Positions 7,221-15,705 of a stretch of 64,000 nucleotides of DNA are shown piece by piece. A program made the translations under genes and the position numbers. This DNA comes from Serinicoccus marinus DSM 15273 (GTDB taxonomy: Bacteria; Actinomycetota; Actinomycetes; Actinomycetales; Dermatophilaceae), in assembly GCF_008386315.1 (NCBI RefSeq), contig NZ_CP043808.1:1488001-1552000 (forward strand). The letters run 5' to 3'. Under the pieces are notes generated by a model. That model saw nothing but the letters and a program-made list of their open reading frames with translations. It was not told the origin of the DNA and ran no database searches. Each line of letters opens with the position of its first letter. Positions within the stretch are counted from its first letter, which is position 1.

Positions 7221-9515
7221 GTGGCCCGCGTGCGGGTCCTGGTGGTGACGACGTGGTGGCCGACCTCGTCGTCACCGGCGACCGGCGTCTTCGTCGCGCG
7301 TGACGTCGCCGCGCTCGCGACGCGGCACGACGTGCGGGTGCTGCACCTCGTCGCGCCCGGGCTGGCGGGAGGACCAAATGCTCGCCCGGACAGCGAGCTC
7401 GCGGGGATGGTGCTGACGGAGTCGGTCGTGCCGGTGGAGCAGCTGGTCATGGGCGTCAAGCGGCCGGATCACGTGCTGCGTGCGGCGCGGCGGGTGCGGG
7501 AGCTGTCCAGGGGCGCTGACCTGCTGCACACGATGGCCATCTCGTCGCTGCTGCCGCTGGCGGGCTGGCGGCCGTCGGTGCCGTGGGTGCACACCGAGCA
7601 CTGGTCCGGGCTGCTGGCTCCGGAGACCTTGACCCCGGCCCTGCGCGTGGCCCGCCGCGCCGTGCGACCGCTGCTCGCGCGGCCCGACGTCGTGGCCGTC
7701 GTGGGCGAGGAGCTCGCGGCGGGGATGCGCCGCCTGCGCTCCGGCCCCGTCGAGGTGGTCCCCAACATCGTCACCGCGCCGGCCGAGCTGGCTCCCCGGA
7801 GGCGACCCGACGCCGACCTCGCCGGGCGCGGGGTGCTCGAGATCGTCGGCGTGGGTGGCCTCATACCTCGCAAGGACCCGGTGCGCGCGGTCGAGACGGT
7901 CGCCGCCCTGCGGACCCGGGGGATCGCCGCGCGGCTCACCTGGATCGGCGAGGGCCCGCTGCGCGGGGAGGTCGAGCTGCGGGCGGATGCGCTGTCCGTG
8001 CCGGTGCGGCTGCCCGGCGGGGTCCCGCCGGAGGAGGTGCCGGGGCTGCTGGGGGAGAGCGACGTCTTCCTGCTGCCGACTCGCGCGGAGACGTTCTGCC
8101 TGGCCGCGGCTGAGGCGCTGGCGGCGGGTCGCCCCGTCGTGGTCGGTGACACCGGCGGGCCGCGGGAGTTCGTCGGTCCGCCCAGTGGGGCGCTGGTCCG
8201 GCCCGGTGCGGCCCCGGAGGCGTGGGCCGACGCGGTGGAGCAGGTATGGCGTGACTCCCGAGGCCTCAGTGCCGAGGAGATCTCTGGTCCGGTGGCGCGG
8301 CGCTACGGCCCGGAAGGCTATGCCCAGCGGGTGGACGGGATCTATCGGCGGCTCGTGGGGAAGGGCGGAGCGGTGGCCGGTCGTGGGTCAGGCGAGGGCC
8401 CTCCCGCGGATGTCACCCGGGAGCAGCCCCTCGTCGACCTGGTGATCGCGCTGCACTCGGCCGATCGGCAGGTCGGCCGCGCGGTGCGCTCGGTGCTCGA
8501 CGGCTCACCTGGCCTCGACGTGCGGGTGAGCGTGGTGGCCCACAACCTGGCGTTGAAGGACGCCCGCGCCGCCCTCGGAGACCTGGCCGACGACTCCCGG
8601 GTGCGGGTGCTCGAGCTGGCTGACGGCATACCGAGCCCGAGCGGACCCTTCACCCTCGGTCTGGACGCCGCCACCGCACCCTGGACGGCGATCATGGGGT
8701 CCGACGACACGCTGGCCCCGGGGGCGCTCGCCGGGTGGCTGGCGGCGGCCGATGGACTCGACCCTCAGACGCCGGTCGTCGTCGTGCCGCCGCTGCGTCT
8801 GGCGGGGCGACGCGTGCCGACGCCGCCGGTGCGTCCGGTGCGGCGTCTGCGGCCTGGGGGGCTGGATCTCGCGCGCGACCGGCTCAGCTATCGCTCGGCA
8901 CCGCTCGGGCTGCTCTCGCACGGCGCGCTCGCGTTGCCGGGCGCGCGGCTGCTCCCTGGTGCGTTCGTCGGGGGCGACGTGCCGATGGTGACCGCGCTGT
9001 GGTCGCAGGCGGAGGTCAGGTATGCCGCAGCCGCCCCCGCCTACGAGATCCACGAGGACGCCGGTGACCGGGTGACCTACGACCCGCGGCCGATGGTGCA
9101 GCAGCTGGCCAGCGTCGACGCGTTGTGGGACCTGCCTGTCGGCCAGCAGTTGACGGCGACGCAGCGGCGTGCCGTGGCGACGAAGGTGCTGCGGATCCAC
9201 GTCTTCGGAGCGATCCTCACGCGCGCCGACCCCACCTGGTGGACGCCCGCGGAGCGCGAGGAGCTGGCTCGGGTGACCCGGCGGGTGCTCACCGAGGCAC
9301 CCGGCTGCGCCGACCCGCTCAGTGTGGCCGACCACGACCTGCTGGCCGCGATCCTGGACGTCTCGGTGTCGGCGGATCGGATGCTCGAGCTGGCCCGGGC
9401 CCGGCGCCGGCACGGGCATCCGCGGACGCTGCTGCCGTCGTCGTGGCGGCACGCGCTGCACCGTGAGGCCCCGCTGCGTTTCATGGCTGCCTCGCTGATC
9501 GCCTCGCATCGGTGA
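7221..9515 (+). CDS. Bifunctional GT4-GT2-like glycosyltransferase
   Basis: A 764-residue protein with two sugar-transferase modules. Residues about 4-385 are GT4-like: VVTTWWPTSSSPATGVFVARD at the acceptor end, then GVGGLIPRKDPVRAVE, PTRAETFCLAAAEALAAGRP and GDTGGPREFVG. After a short linker, residues about 415-640 are GT2-like (VDLVIALHSADRQVGRAVRSVL, then IMGSDDTLAPGAL, where SDD replaces the usual DxD). The remainder is helical. Start is uncertain: GTG at 7221 or 7230. It probably adds consecutive sugars to the same surface polymer as the other glycosyltransferases here. Confidence 0.78.
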   Translation: MARVRVLVVTTWWPTSSSPATGVFVARDVAALATRHDVRVLHLVAPGLAGGPNARPDSELAGMVLTESVVPVEQLVMGVKRPDHVLRAARRVRELSRGADLLHTMAISSLLPLAGWRPSVPWVHTEHWSGLLAPETLTPALRVARRAVRPLLARPDVVAVVGEELAAGMRRLRSGPVEVVPNIVTAPAELAPRRRPDADLAGRGVLEIVGVGGLIPRKDPVRAVETVAALRTRGIAARLTWIGEGPLRGEVELRADALSVPVRLPGGVPPEEVPGLLGESDVFLLPTRAETFCLAAAEALAAGRPVVVGDTGGPREFVGPPSGALVRPGAAPEAWADAVEQVWRDSRGLSAEEISGPVARRYGPEGYAQRVDGIYRRLVGKGGAVAGRGSGEGPPADVTREQPLVDLVIALHSADRQVGRAVRSVLDGSPGLDVRVSVVAHNLALKDARAALGDLADDSRVRVLELADGIPSPSGPFTLGLDAATAPWTAIMGSDDTLAPGALAGWLAAADGLDPQTPVVVVPPLRLAGRRVPTPPVRPVRRLRPGGLDLARDRLSYRSAPLGLLSHGALALPGARLLPGAFVGGDVPMVTALWSQAEVRYAAAAPAYEIHEDAGDRVTYDPRPMVQQLASVDALWDLPVGQQLTATQRRAVATKVLRIHVFGAILTRADPTWWTPAEREELARVTRRVLTEAPGCADPLSVADHDLLAAILDVSVSADRMLELARARRRHGHPRTLLPSSWRHALHREAPLRFMAASLIASHR

Positions 9516-9573
9516 GTCGCGCCCGCGCTTGAGCGTCGCCTCCACCTGAGTCTCGTCACGCTCGTGCGCCTGG

Positions 9574-9613
9574 TGGTGACACAGGCGTGGGCGGGAGAAC
9601 GCCTGTGTCACCA
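9574..9613. terminator. Strong hairpin between convergent genes
   Basis: TGGTGACACAGGCG and its exact complement CGCCTGTGTCACCA form a 14-bp perfect stem with a 12-nt loop, 60 bp after the glycosyltransferase stop. No T-run follows, as is common for actinobacterial hairpin terminators. It could serve both converging genes. Confidence 0.65.
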
Positions 9614-9672
9614 GCAGAGGCACGGGTATGCCGCATCGGCCGTCCCGATCGGCGCAGCCCCCCGGCCAGTGA

Positions 9673-9760
9673 GGGCATATCGCGCGGACGGTCAGGGCAT
9701 TTCGCGCGGACGGTCACGGCATATCGCGCGGCCGGTCGACGCGGACCGCGCGGCCGGTCC
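9673..9760. repeat. 22-bp tandem repeat, four units
   Basis: Units start at 9673, 9695, 9717 and 9739. The first two differ at one base; the third and fourth diverge progressively (consensus GGGCATATCGCGCGGACGGTC). The array abuts the stop codon of the lipase gene at 9762. Function is unknown. Confidence 0.85.
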
Positions 9761-9761
9761 A

Positions 9762-10718
9762 TCAGGGGGCCGAGGTGGTGGAGGTGGGGAAACGGTCGTC
9801 GAGCCAGGCCACCAGCTCGGTCTCCACCTCGTCGCGGTTGACCTCGTGCAGCACCTCGTGGCGGGCGTCCGGCCAGATCCGGGTGGTCACGTCCTGCAGG
9901 CCGACGTCGCGGAACATCGCGGCGACCTCCTCGGTCCCGGCCGCGCCGCCCACGGGGTCGACCTCGCCCGCGACCAGGTGCACCGGCAGGTCCCGCGGCA
10001 TCTGCGCGGCCACCGACGGCTGGCTCACCCACCGCAGCCCGGTGAGCAGGTCGCGGTAGAAGCCGGCGCTCGCGGTCGCCCCGGACAGCGGGTCGGCCTC
10101 GTAGGCGTCGACCTGCGCGGTGTCGCGCGACAGCCAGTCCGAGCGGGTGCGGTTGGGGCGGAACTGCGCGTTGTAGGGCCCCATCGTCAGCGCCGTCATG
10201 AGGTGGCTCGCCGCGCGCGGCCCGCGCAGCCGCGCCTCGAGCGAGGCGACGGTGAGGCCGAGGTTCCCCAGGAGGCCGGGGGCACCGGCGGTGCCGGAGA
10301 GGACCAGCGCGGCGAGCCGCTCGCCGTAGCGTGCGGCGTAGGCGCGGGCCAGGAGCGAGCCCATGCTGTGCCCGAGCAGCACGATGGGCACGCCCGGGAG
10401 GTCGGCCTCGATGCGGTCGGTCAGCGCGAGCAGGTCGTCGACGACCGCGGCGAAGCCGCCCTCGTCCGCCAGGTGCCCGAGCACCCCGCGCTCACCCCGC
10501 CCCGACACGGTATGCCCGTGCCCCCGGTGGTCGGGTGCGTAGACGGCATACCCATGGTCGGTGAGGCGCTGGGCGAGGTGGTCGTAGCGCGCGGCGTGCT
10601 CGACCATCCCGTGGGCGATGAGCACGACCGCACGCGGCGCCTCCTCGGGCAGCCAGGTGGTGACGTGGACCGGGGTGCCGTCGGGAACGCGCAGGACGAA
10701 GGAGGAGGCGTCGGGCAT
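9762..10718 (-). CDS. Alpha/beta hydrolase, monoacylglycerol lipase type
   Basis: A 318-residue serine hydrolase. The N-terminal part has LIAHGMVEHAARYDHLAQRL and YAPDHRGHG; the nucleophile elbow is LLGHSMGSLL (Ser near residue 120). A late aspartate in VHLVAGEVDPVGG and histidine in DARHEVLHE complete the triad. The order HGM-DHRGHG-GHSMGS matches monoglyceride lipase/lysophospholipase L2 (COG2267). No signal peptide is visible, so it is cytosolic. ATG at 10718 was chosen because the upstream in-frame codons contain no alternative start. It is convergent with the glycosyltransferase and divergent from the dehydrogenase at 10824. Confidence 0.85.
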   Translation of the reverse strand: MPDASSFVLRVPDGTPVHVTTWLPEEAPRAVVLIAHGMVEHAARYDHLAQRLTDHGYAVYAPDHRGHGHTVSGRGERGVLGHLADEGGFAAVVDDLLALTDRIEADLPGVPIVLLGHSMGSLLARAYAARYGERLAALVLSGTAGAPGLLGNLGLTVASLEARLRGPRAASHLMTALTMGPYNAQFRPNRTRSDWLSRDTAQVDAYEADPLSGATASAGFYRDLLTGLRWVSQPSVAAQMPRDLPVHLVAGEVDPVGGAAGTEEVAAMFRDVGLQDVTTRIWPDARHEVLHEVNRDEVETELVAWLDDRFPTSTTSAP

Positions 10719-10823
10719 ACCCCCATGATCCCCGATGAGCGGGCGCCGAGCACGGCGGGGAGGCAGCACCCCGGACCCGTATCCTGGGCCGGCAGGGATC
10801 GCCGACCAGGACGGGACGCAGGT

Positions 10824-12162
10824 ATGAAGATCGCGGTTGTCGCGATGGGCAAGATCGGGCTGCCGCTCGCGGTGCAGTTCGCCGACGCCGACCCCGCCCA
10901 CGAGGTGGTGGGGATCGACGTCAACCCCGACACGGTCGCGGCCATCAACGCGGGCCGCGAGCCCTTCCCCGGGGAGGCGCACCTGGCCGACAAGCTCGCC
11001 GAGCTGGTGCCTGCCGGGCGCCTGCGCGCCACGACCGACTACGCCGACGGCATCCCCGGCGCGGACGCCGTGGTGGTGGTCGTGCCGCTCTTCGTCGACG
11101 ACGTCACCGGCGCCCCCGACTTCGGCTGGATGGACTCCGCGACCCAGAGCCTGGCGCAGCACCTGACCCCAGGCACGCTCATCTCCTACGAGACCACGCT
11201 CCCGGTCGGCACCACGCGTGGCCGGTGGAAGCCGATGATCGAGCAGATCAGCGGGCTGACCGAGGGCGACGACGGTGGCTTCCATCTCGTCTTCAGCCCC
11301 GAGCGCGTCCTCACCGGTCGCGTCTTCGCCGACCTGCGCCGCTACCCCAAGCTCGTCGGCGGGCTCACCGAGGAGGGCACGCGACGAGCCGTCGCGTTCT
11401 ACGAGGCGGTGCTCGACTTCGACGAGCGCGAGGACCTGGCTCGCCCCAACGGCGTGTGGGACATGGGCAGCGCCGAGGCGGCCGAGATGGCCAAGCTCGC
11501 CGAGACGACCTACCGCGACGTCAACATCGGGCTCGCCAACCAGTTCGCCCGGTTCGCGGACAGCGCCGGCATCGACGTGCACCGGGTCATCGAGGCCTGC
11601 AACTCCCAGCCCTACAGCCACATCCACCAGCCCGGCATCGCCGTCGGCGGTCACTGCATCCCCGTCTACCCACGGCTCTACCTCTCCACCGATGCCGACG
11701 CCACCGTCGTCCGCAGCGCCCGCGAGGCCAACGCCGCGATGCCGGAGTATGCCGTCGCCCGCGCCGAGGCGCTGCTCGGCTCGCTCGAGGGCCTGCGCGT
11801 CCTCGTGCTCGGCGCGTCCTACCGCGGCCGCGTCAAGGAGACCGCCTTCTCCGGGGTCTTCGCCACCGTCGAGGCGTTGCGGGGACGCGGCGCGCAGGTG
11901 CTCGTCCACGACCCGATGTATGCCGCCGACGAGCTCGCGGCCCTCGGCTGGGAGCCCTACGCCTGGGCCCCGGGCGAGGCCGGCGACCCGGTGGACGTCG
12001 CGATCGTGCAGGCCGACCACCCGGAGTACGCCCAGCTGTCTGCCGCCGACCTTCCCGGGCTGCGGGTGCTGCTCGACGGCCGCCGCGTCACCGACCCCGA
12101 CCCGCCAGGTTCACCGGGTGCCCCGCCTGACCATCGGCGGGGGCGAGCCGGTCGCGGGATGA
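10824..12162 (+). CDS. wecC: UDP-glucose/UDP-ManNAc dehydrogenase family protein, C-terminal frame break
   Basis: A nucleotide-sugar dehydrogenase of about 445 residues that oxidises the C6 hydroxyl to a uronate. Motifs are MKIAVVAMGKIGLPLAVQFA (Rossmann), ISYETTLPVGTTRGRW, FSPERVLTGR, the helix EAAEMAKLAETTYRDVNI, catalytic VGGHCIPVYP and LGASYRGRVKETAFSG. With wecB nearby the likely product is UDP-ManNAcA, but UDP-glucuronate cannot be excluded. The plausible C-terminus RLTIGGGEPVAG ending at 12162 is one frame away from the rest; a single extra C near 12105-12110 would explain it. As read, the frame would continue to 12203. ATG at 10824 is supported by the immediately following Rossmann strand. 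Confidence 0.82.
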
Positions 12163-12184
12163 CGCGCCGTCCCGGGGGCCGGTC

Positions 12185-14215
12185 GTGGGTGCGCCGCCGA
12201 TGAGCGAGGGTGTCGGCTGGCTGACGGTGCTGCCGGGGACGCTCGCCCTGGCGGTCCTCTGGGTGCTTCCGGGGTATGCCGTGCTGCGGGCCCTCGGTGC
12301 CCGCGGCCTGCTCGCGCTGGGCGGCGCCCCGGCGGTGACGACCGGGATCGCCGGGGTGCTCGCGATCGGCTACGACCTGCTTGGCGTGCCCTGGACGCTG
12401 TTGACCTCCGCGCTCGGCGCCTTGCTCGCCGCGGTCGTCGCCGGGCTCGTCGGTGCCGCGCTCGGCACGACGCGCGACCCCAGCGGGGTGACGGTCGCGG
12501 GCGAACGGGCGCTGCGGCATACCGAACGCGGCTGGCTCGCCCTCACCTGGCTGCTCGGCGGCGGCGTCCTCGCGGCCACGATGACGACCGGGATGGGCCG
12601 GGCGGACCAGCCGCCGCAGGCGTGGGACGCGGTCTTTCACCTCAACGCGCTGTGGTTCGTCCGGGAGACCGGCAACGCGAGCTCGCTGGGCGGGCTGGCG
12701 CCGATGTACGCCGACCAGGCCGCGCCCTTCTACCCAGCCGTGTGGCACGCGCTGGTGGCGATCGCGCCGGGCTTCGCCGGGGTGACCGAGGCGGCCAACG
12801 CCTCCTCGCTCGTCCTCGGGTCGGTGATCTGGATCGCCGGCCTCGTGGCCCTGGCGCGGGTGGTCTGGCCGGCCCGCGCCCTGCCGACCGTCCTGACCCC
12901 GGTGCTCGCTGCGACCTTCGTGACTTTCCCGGCGGTCGCCGTCTCCATGCTCGCGGTGTGGCCCTTCGCGCTGTCGACCGCGTGCCTGCCGGGCACGATC
13001 GCACTGCTCATCGCGACCCTGCGCGGCGTCCTGACCTGGCGGATGCACCTCTCGCTGGCGCTGGGCCTGGCCTGGGCCGTCGCCGGGGTGGTCCTCGCCC
13101 ACCCCTCCGGCCTGTTCTCGCTGGCGCTGCTGGCCCTCCCGCTCCTGGCGGTCCTGCTCGTGCGTCAGCTGCGGCGGCAGTTCCGCCTCGGGCGGCGGGC
13201 GGTCGCGCTCGGCGTGGGCGTCGGCGGCGCGCTGGGGGTGCTGGGCGTCGCCGCCTTCCTGCTGACCTTCCCGCCGGTGCTCTCGATCATGGACTACCAG
13301 CGCGGCGGGCAGGAGTCCTATCTCCCGGGGATGGGGTCGCTGGCGATCGACCACCCGCTGGTCTACGTCTACAAGATCACCTCGGTCAACCTCGTCGTCA
13401 CGCTGCTCGTCTGGCTGGGGATCGCTCTCACGCTGCGGTGGCGGCACGCGCGGTGGCTCGTCGTCGCCCTCGGCGCGGCGGTGGTGCTCACGCTGCTCGC
13501 GGCCGGGCCGCCGGAGCAGCCGCTGCGGGTGCTCGCCGGGTTCTGGTATACCCAGGCCTCCCGGATCAACCAGCTCGTGCTCGTCCCGGCGATCATGCTG
13601 GCGGCCGGGGCCGGCGGGTGGCTCTGCGGCCGGCTGACGCGGGTCCTCCGGGTGCGGGTGGAGTGGGTCGCCGCTTGGCTCGTGGTGGCGCTCGTCGTGC
13701 TCACCTCGGGGCTGCGCTGGACGAGCCAGGTGCAGGTCATGGCCTCGACCTACACGGCATACCCGATCGCCTGGGGGACGATGCTGGAGCCGGAGGAGAT
13801 CGCGATGATCGACCGGGCGGGCCAGACCCTGCCGGAGGACGCCGTGGTCCTGGGCGAGCCGGTGGCCGGTTCGCCCTACCTGCTGCACCGCGCCGGCGTC
13901 GATGTCGTCTTCCCCCAGCTCAGCCCGATCCCCGACAGCCCGGCCCGGACGGTCCTGGAGGAGCGTTTCGATGAGTGGGCGAGCGACCCGACCGTCTGCG
14001 CGGCGGTGCGCGAGCTCGGGGTCACCCACGTGTATGCCGACTCGCTCGACTACTACGACGACCTCAACGCGAAGTACGAGAGCCGCACCCAGGGGCTCTA
14101 CCTGCTCGACCCCGACGGCGGCAAGGGCAGCGGCGGCACCGACGAGGCGGGCGCCTGGACCCTCGTCGACGAGGGCGGGCACGCCTCCCTCTGGGAGTTC
14201 ACCGGCTGCTCGTGA
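12185..14215 (+). CDS. Polytopic membrane protein, DUF6541-like
   Basis: A 676-residue protein with an N-terminal block of many hydrophobic helices (roughly residues 10-500) and a C-terminal soluble part of about 170 residues containing VVLGEPVAGSPYLLHRAGVDVVF and LGVTHVYADSLDYYDD. This layout (about 12 membrane segments, then an extracytoplasmic domain) resembles the actinobacterial DUF6541 family and GT-C-like enzymes in glycan loci. GTG at 12185 has GGGGG a few bases upstream; ATG at 12200 is an alternative. It overlaps the convergent HEAT-like gene by 17 bp. It may act on or polymerise the surface glycan; catalytic residues could not be identified. Confidence 0.7.
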   Translation: MGAPPMSEGVGWLTVLPGTLALAVLWVLPGYAVLRALGARGLLALGGAPAVTTGIAGVLAIGYDLLGVPWTLLTSALGALLAAVVAGLVGAALGTTRDPSGVTVAGERALRHTERGWLALTWLLGGGVLAATMTTGMGRADQPPQAWDAVFHLNALWFVRETGNASSLGGLAPMYADQAAPFYPAVWHALVAIAPGFAGVTEAANASSLVLGSVIWIAGLVALARVVWPARALPTVLTPVLAATFVTFPAVAVSMLAVWPFALSTACLPGTIALLIATLRGVLTWRMHLSLALGLAWAVAGVVLAHPSGLFSLALLALPLLAVLLVRQLRRQFRLGRRAVALGVGVGGALGVLGVAAFLLTFPPVLSIMDYQRGGQESYLPGMGSLAIDHPLVYVYKITSVNLVVTLLVWLGIALTLRWRHARWLVVALGAAVVLTLLAAGPPEQPLRVLAGFWYTQASRINQLVLVPAIMLAAGAGGWLCGRLTRVLRVRVEWVAAWLVVALVVLTSGLRWTSQVQVMASTYTAYPIAWGTMLEPEEIAMIDRAGQTLPEDAVVLGEPVAGSPYLLHRAGVDVVFPQLSPIPDSPARTVLEERFDEWASDPTVCAAVRELGVTHVYADSLDYYDDLNAKYESRTQGLYLLDPDGGKGSGGTDEAGAWTLVDEGGHASLWEFTGCS

Positions 14216-14624
14216 CCATGGCGAGGACCGCCCGCACCTGCGAGTCCTCGTCCTGCGCCAACCTGTCCCGCGCCTGCGCCGGGGCGGCCGGGTGCACCGC
14301 CACCCACCGGCGCACCACGGCGACGGCGTCCCCGGCGAGCCGGTCCAGCAGATCCGGGCCGGCCCAGGCGTTGCGCGCCAGGGCGACCCGGACCCGGGTG
14401 TCCTCGTCCTCGGCGAGGGCGTGCAGCAGCTCGGCCGGCGCGTGTCGGTGCGCCGCCGCGCTGGCCCGGATCCCCGGTCGAGGGTCGCGTGCCAGCGCGG
14501 CGAGGCGGCGCACCGTCGACCCGGTCACCTCCGGCGAGCGGAAGGTCGACACCGGCGCCCCGTCGAGCGCGGCCACGCGCAACCGCCGGCGCTGCTCGTC
14601 GGTGAGGAAGGTGACGCAGGACAT
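14199..14624 (-). CDS. HEAT/LRV-like repeat protein downstream of nrdB
   Basis: A 141-residue protein built of roughly three to four 22-30 residue helical units with the recurring pattern LARDPRPGIRASAAAHRHAP, LAEDEDTRVRVALARNAWAG and LAQDEDSQVRAVLAM. The xxDxxxxVRxxLAxNxxxP spacing is that of leucine-rich-variant/HEAT-like repeats, usually protein-binding scaffolds. GGAGCGGGA immediately precedes the ATG. Only nine bases separate it from the nrdB stop, so it is likely the third gene of the ribonucleotide reductase operon and under the same riboswitch. No enzyme motif is visible. Confidence 0.7.
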   Translation of the reverse strand: MSCVTFLTDEQRRRLRVAALDGAPVSTFRSPEVTGSTVRRLAALARDPRPGIRASAAAHRHAPAELLHALAEDEDTRVRVALARNAWAGPDLLDRLAGDAVAVVRRWVAVHPAAPAQARDRLAQDEDSQVRAVLAMVTSSR

Positions 14625-14633
14625 TCCCGCTCC

Positions 14634-15668
14634 TCAGGAGTCGGCGCGGGTGTTGACCTCGTAGGAGGTGTTGATCGACTCGAAGAAGTTGACCAGCTGC
14701 AGGGTGTCGTTGGCCGCGGCCATCCACTTGGCCGGGTTGGCGACGCCGTACTCCGGCTCGAAGCCCAGCTCCTCCAGCCGCCGGTCCGCGAGGTAGCGGA
14801 CGTAGGTGTTGATGTAGTCGGCGTTGAGCCCGAGGATGCCGTGGGGCAGCATGTCCCGGTTGTAGTCTTCCTCCATCTCCACCGCGTCCAGGATCATCCC
14901 GCGGATCTCGTCGGCGAACTCCGGCGTCGCGACGTCCGGGTTCTCCTCGAGCACGGTGAGGATGAGGTTGATGCCGAACTTCAGGTGCAGGCTCTCATCG
15001 CGGACGATCCAGTCGATGAGGGACCCGAAGTTGCGCAGCAGGTTGCGTTGCCGGAAGCTCAGCGCCACCATGAAGCCCGAGTAGAACCAGATGCCCTCGA
15101 GGATGACGTTGTAGGCGACCAGGTTGCGGACGAAGTCCTGCTTGCCCTCGGTCGTGGAGATGTCCAGCGTCTGCTCGGTCATCCGCTTGATGAAGCGGAC
15201 CTCGAACTCCTCCTTCGCGGCCATCGAAGGCACGTCGACGTGCGAGTTGTATGCCGCCTCCCGGTCGATGGGGAAGGTCTCCAGCACGTACTCGAAGCTC
15301 ATGCAGTGGTTGGCCTCCTCCCACATCTGCTTGGCGAGGTAGAGGTGGCACTCGGCCGCGTTGACGTAGGGGTAGACGCCGAAGGCCAGCGCCTTGTTGA
15401 CCAGCAGCTCGTTGGGGTTGAAGTAGCTCATGAGGAAGGTGAGCGCGTGCCGCTCGTCCTCGCTCATCCGCTCGAAGTCGCCGAGGTCCTCGCCCAGCTG
15501 CACCTCGTTGGGGAACCAGGTGTTGGCGACGGCCTGGTCGTAGAGCTCCATGGCCCACGGGTAGGTGACGGGCTTGAGCAGCAGGCCCTCGCGGATGCCG
15601 GTGCCAAGGATGCCGTTGCCGACCTCGGTGCCGTTGCCGGTGGTGGTCGTGTCGAGGGTGTCGGTCAT
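14634..15668 (-). CDS. nrdB: Ribonucleoside-diphosphate reductase small subunit, class Ic-like (Phe at radical position)
   Basis: A 344-residue R2 protein that supplies the oxidising equivalent to NrdA. Metal ligands can be placed: Glu87 (in NPNELLV), Glu118 and His121 (WEEANHC), Glu191 (LEGIWF), Glu225 and His228 (RDESLHLKFG). The residue four after the first ligand histidine, Tyr122 in E. coli, is Phe125 here (HCMSF), and the first ligand is Glu rather than Asp. Both are hallmarks of class Ic R2 proteins, such as that of Chlamydia, which use a Mn/Fe cofactor instead of a tyrosyl radical. It is 37 bp downstream of nrdA and in the same operon. Confidence 0.93.
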   Translation of the reverse strand: MTDTLDTTTTGNGTEVGNGILGTGIREGLLLKPVTYPWAMELYDQAVANTWFPNEVQLGEDLGDFERMSEDERHALTFLMSYFNPNELLVNKALAFGVYPYVNAAECHLYLAKQMWEEANHCMSFEYVLETFPIDREAAYNSHVDVPSMAAKEEFEVRFIKRMTEQTLDISTTEGKQDFVRNLVAYNVILEGIWFYSGFMVALSFRQRNLLRNFGSLIDWIVRDESLHLKFGINLILTVLEENPDVATPEFADEIRGMILDAVEMEEDYNRDMLPHGILGLNADYINTYVRYLADRRLEELGFEPEYGVANPAKWMAAANDTLQLVNFFESINTSYEVNTRADS

Positions 15669-15705
15669 GGGGTCGTCTCCTCCGGGAGGTCTGGTCGGCG
15701 GGTGG

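Noticed and set aside
9564..10823. Plus-strand extension upstream of the sugar dehydrogenase
   Set aside because: It is antisense to the lipase, and the Rossmann motif begins exactly at the ATG at 10824.
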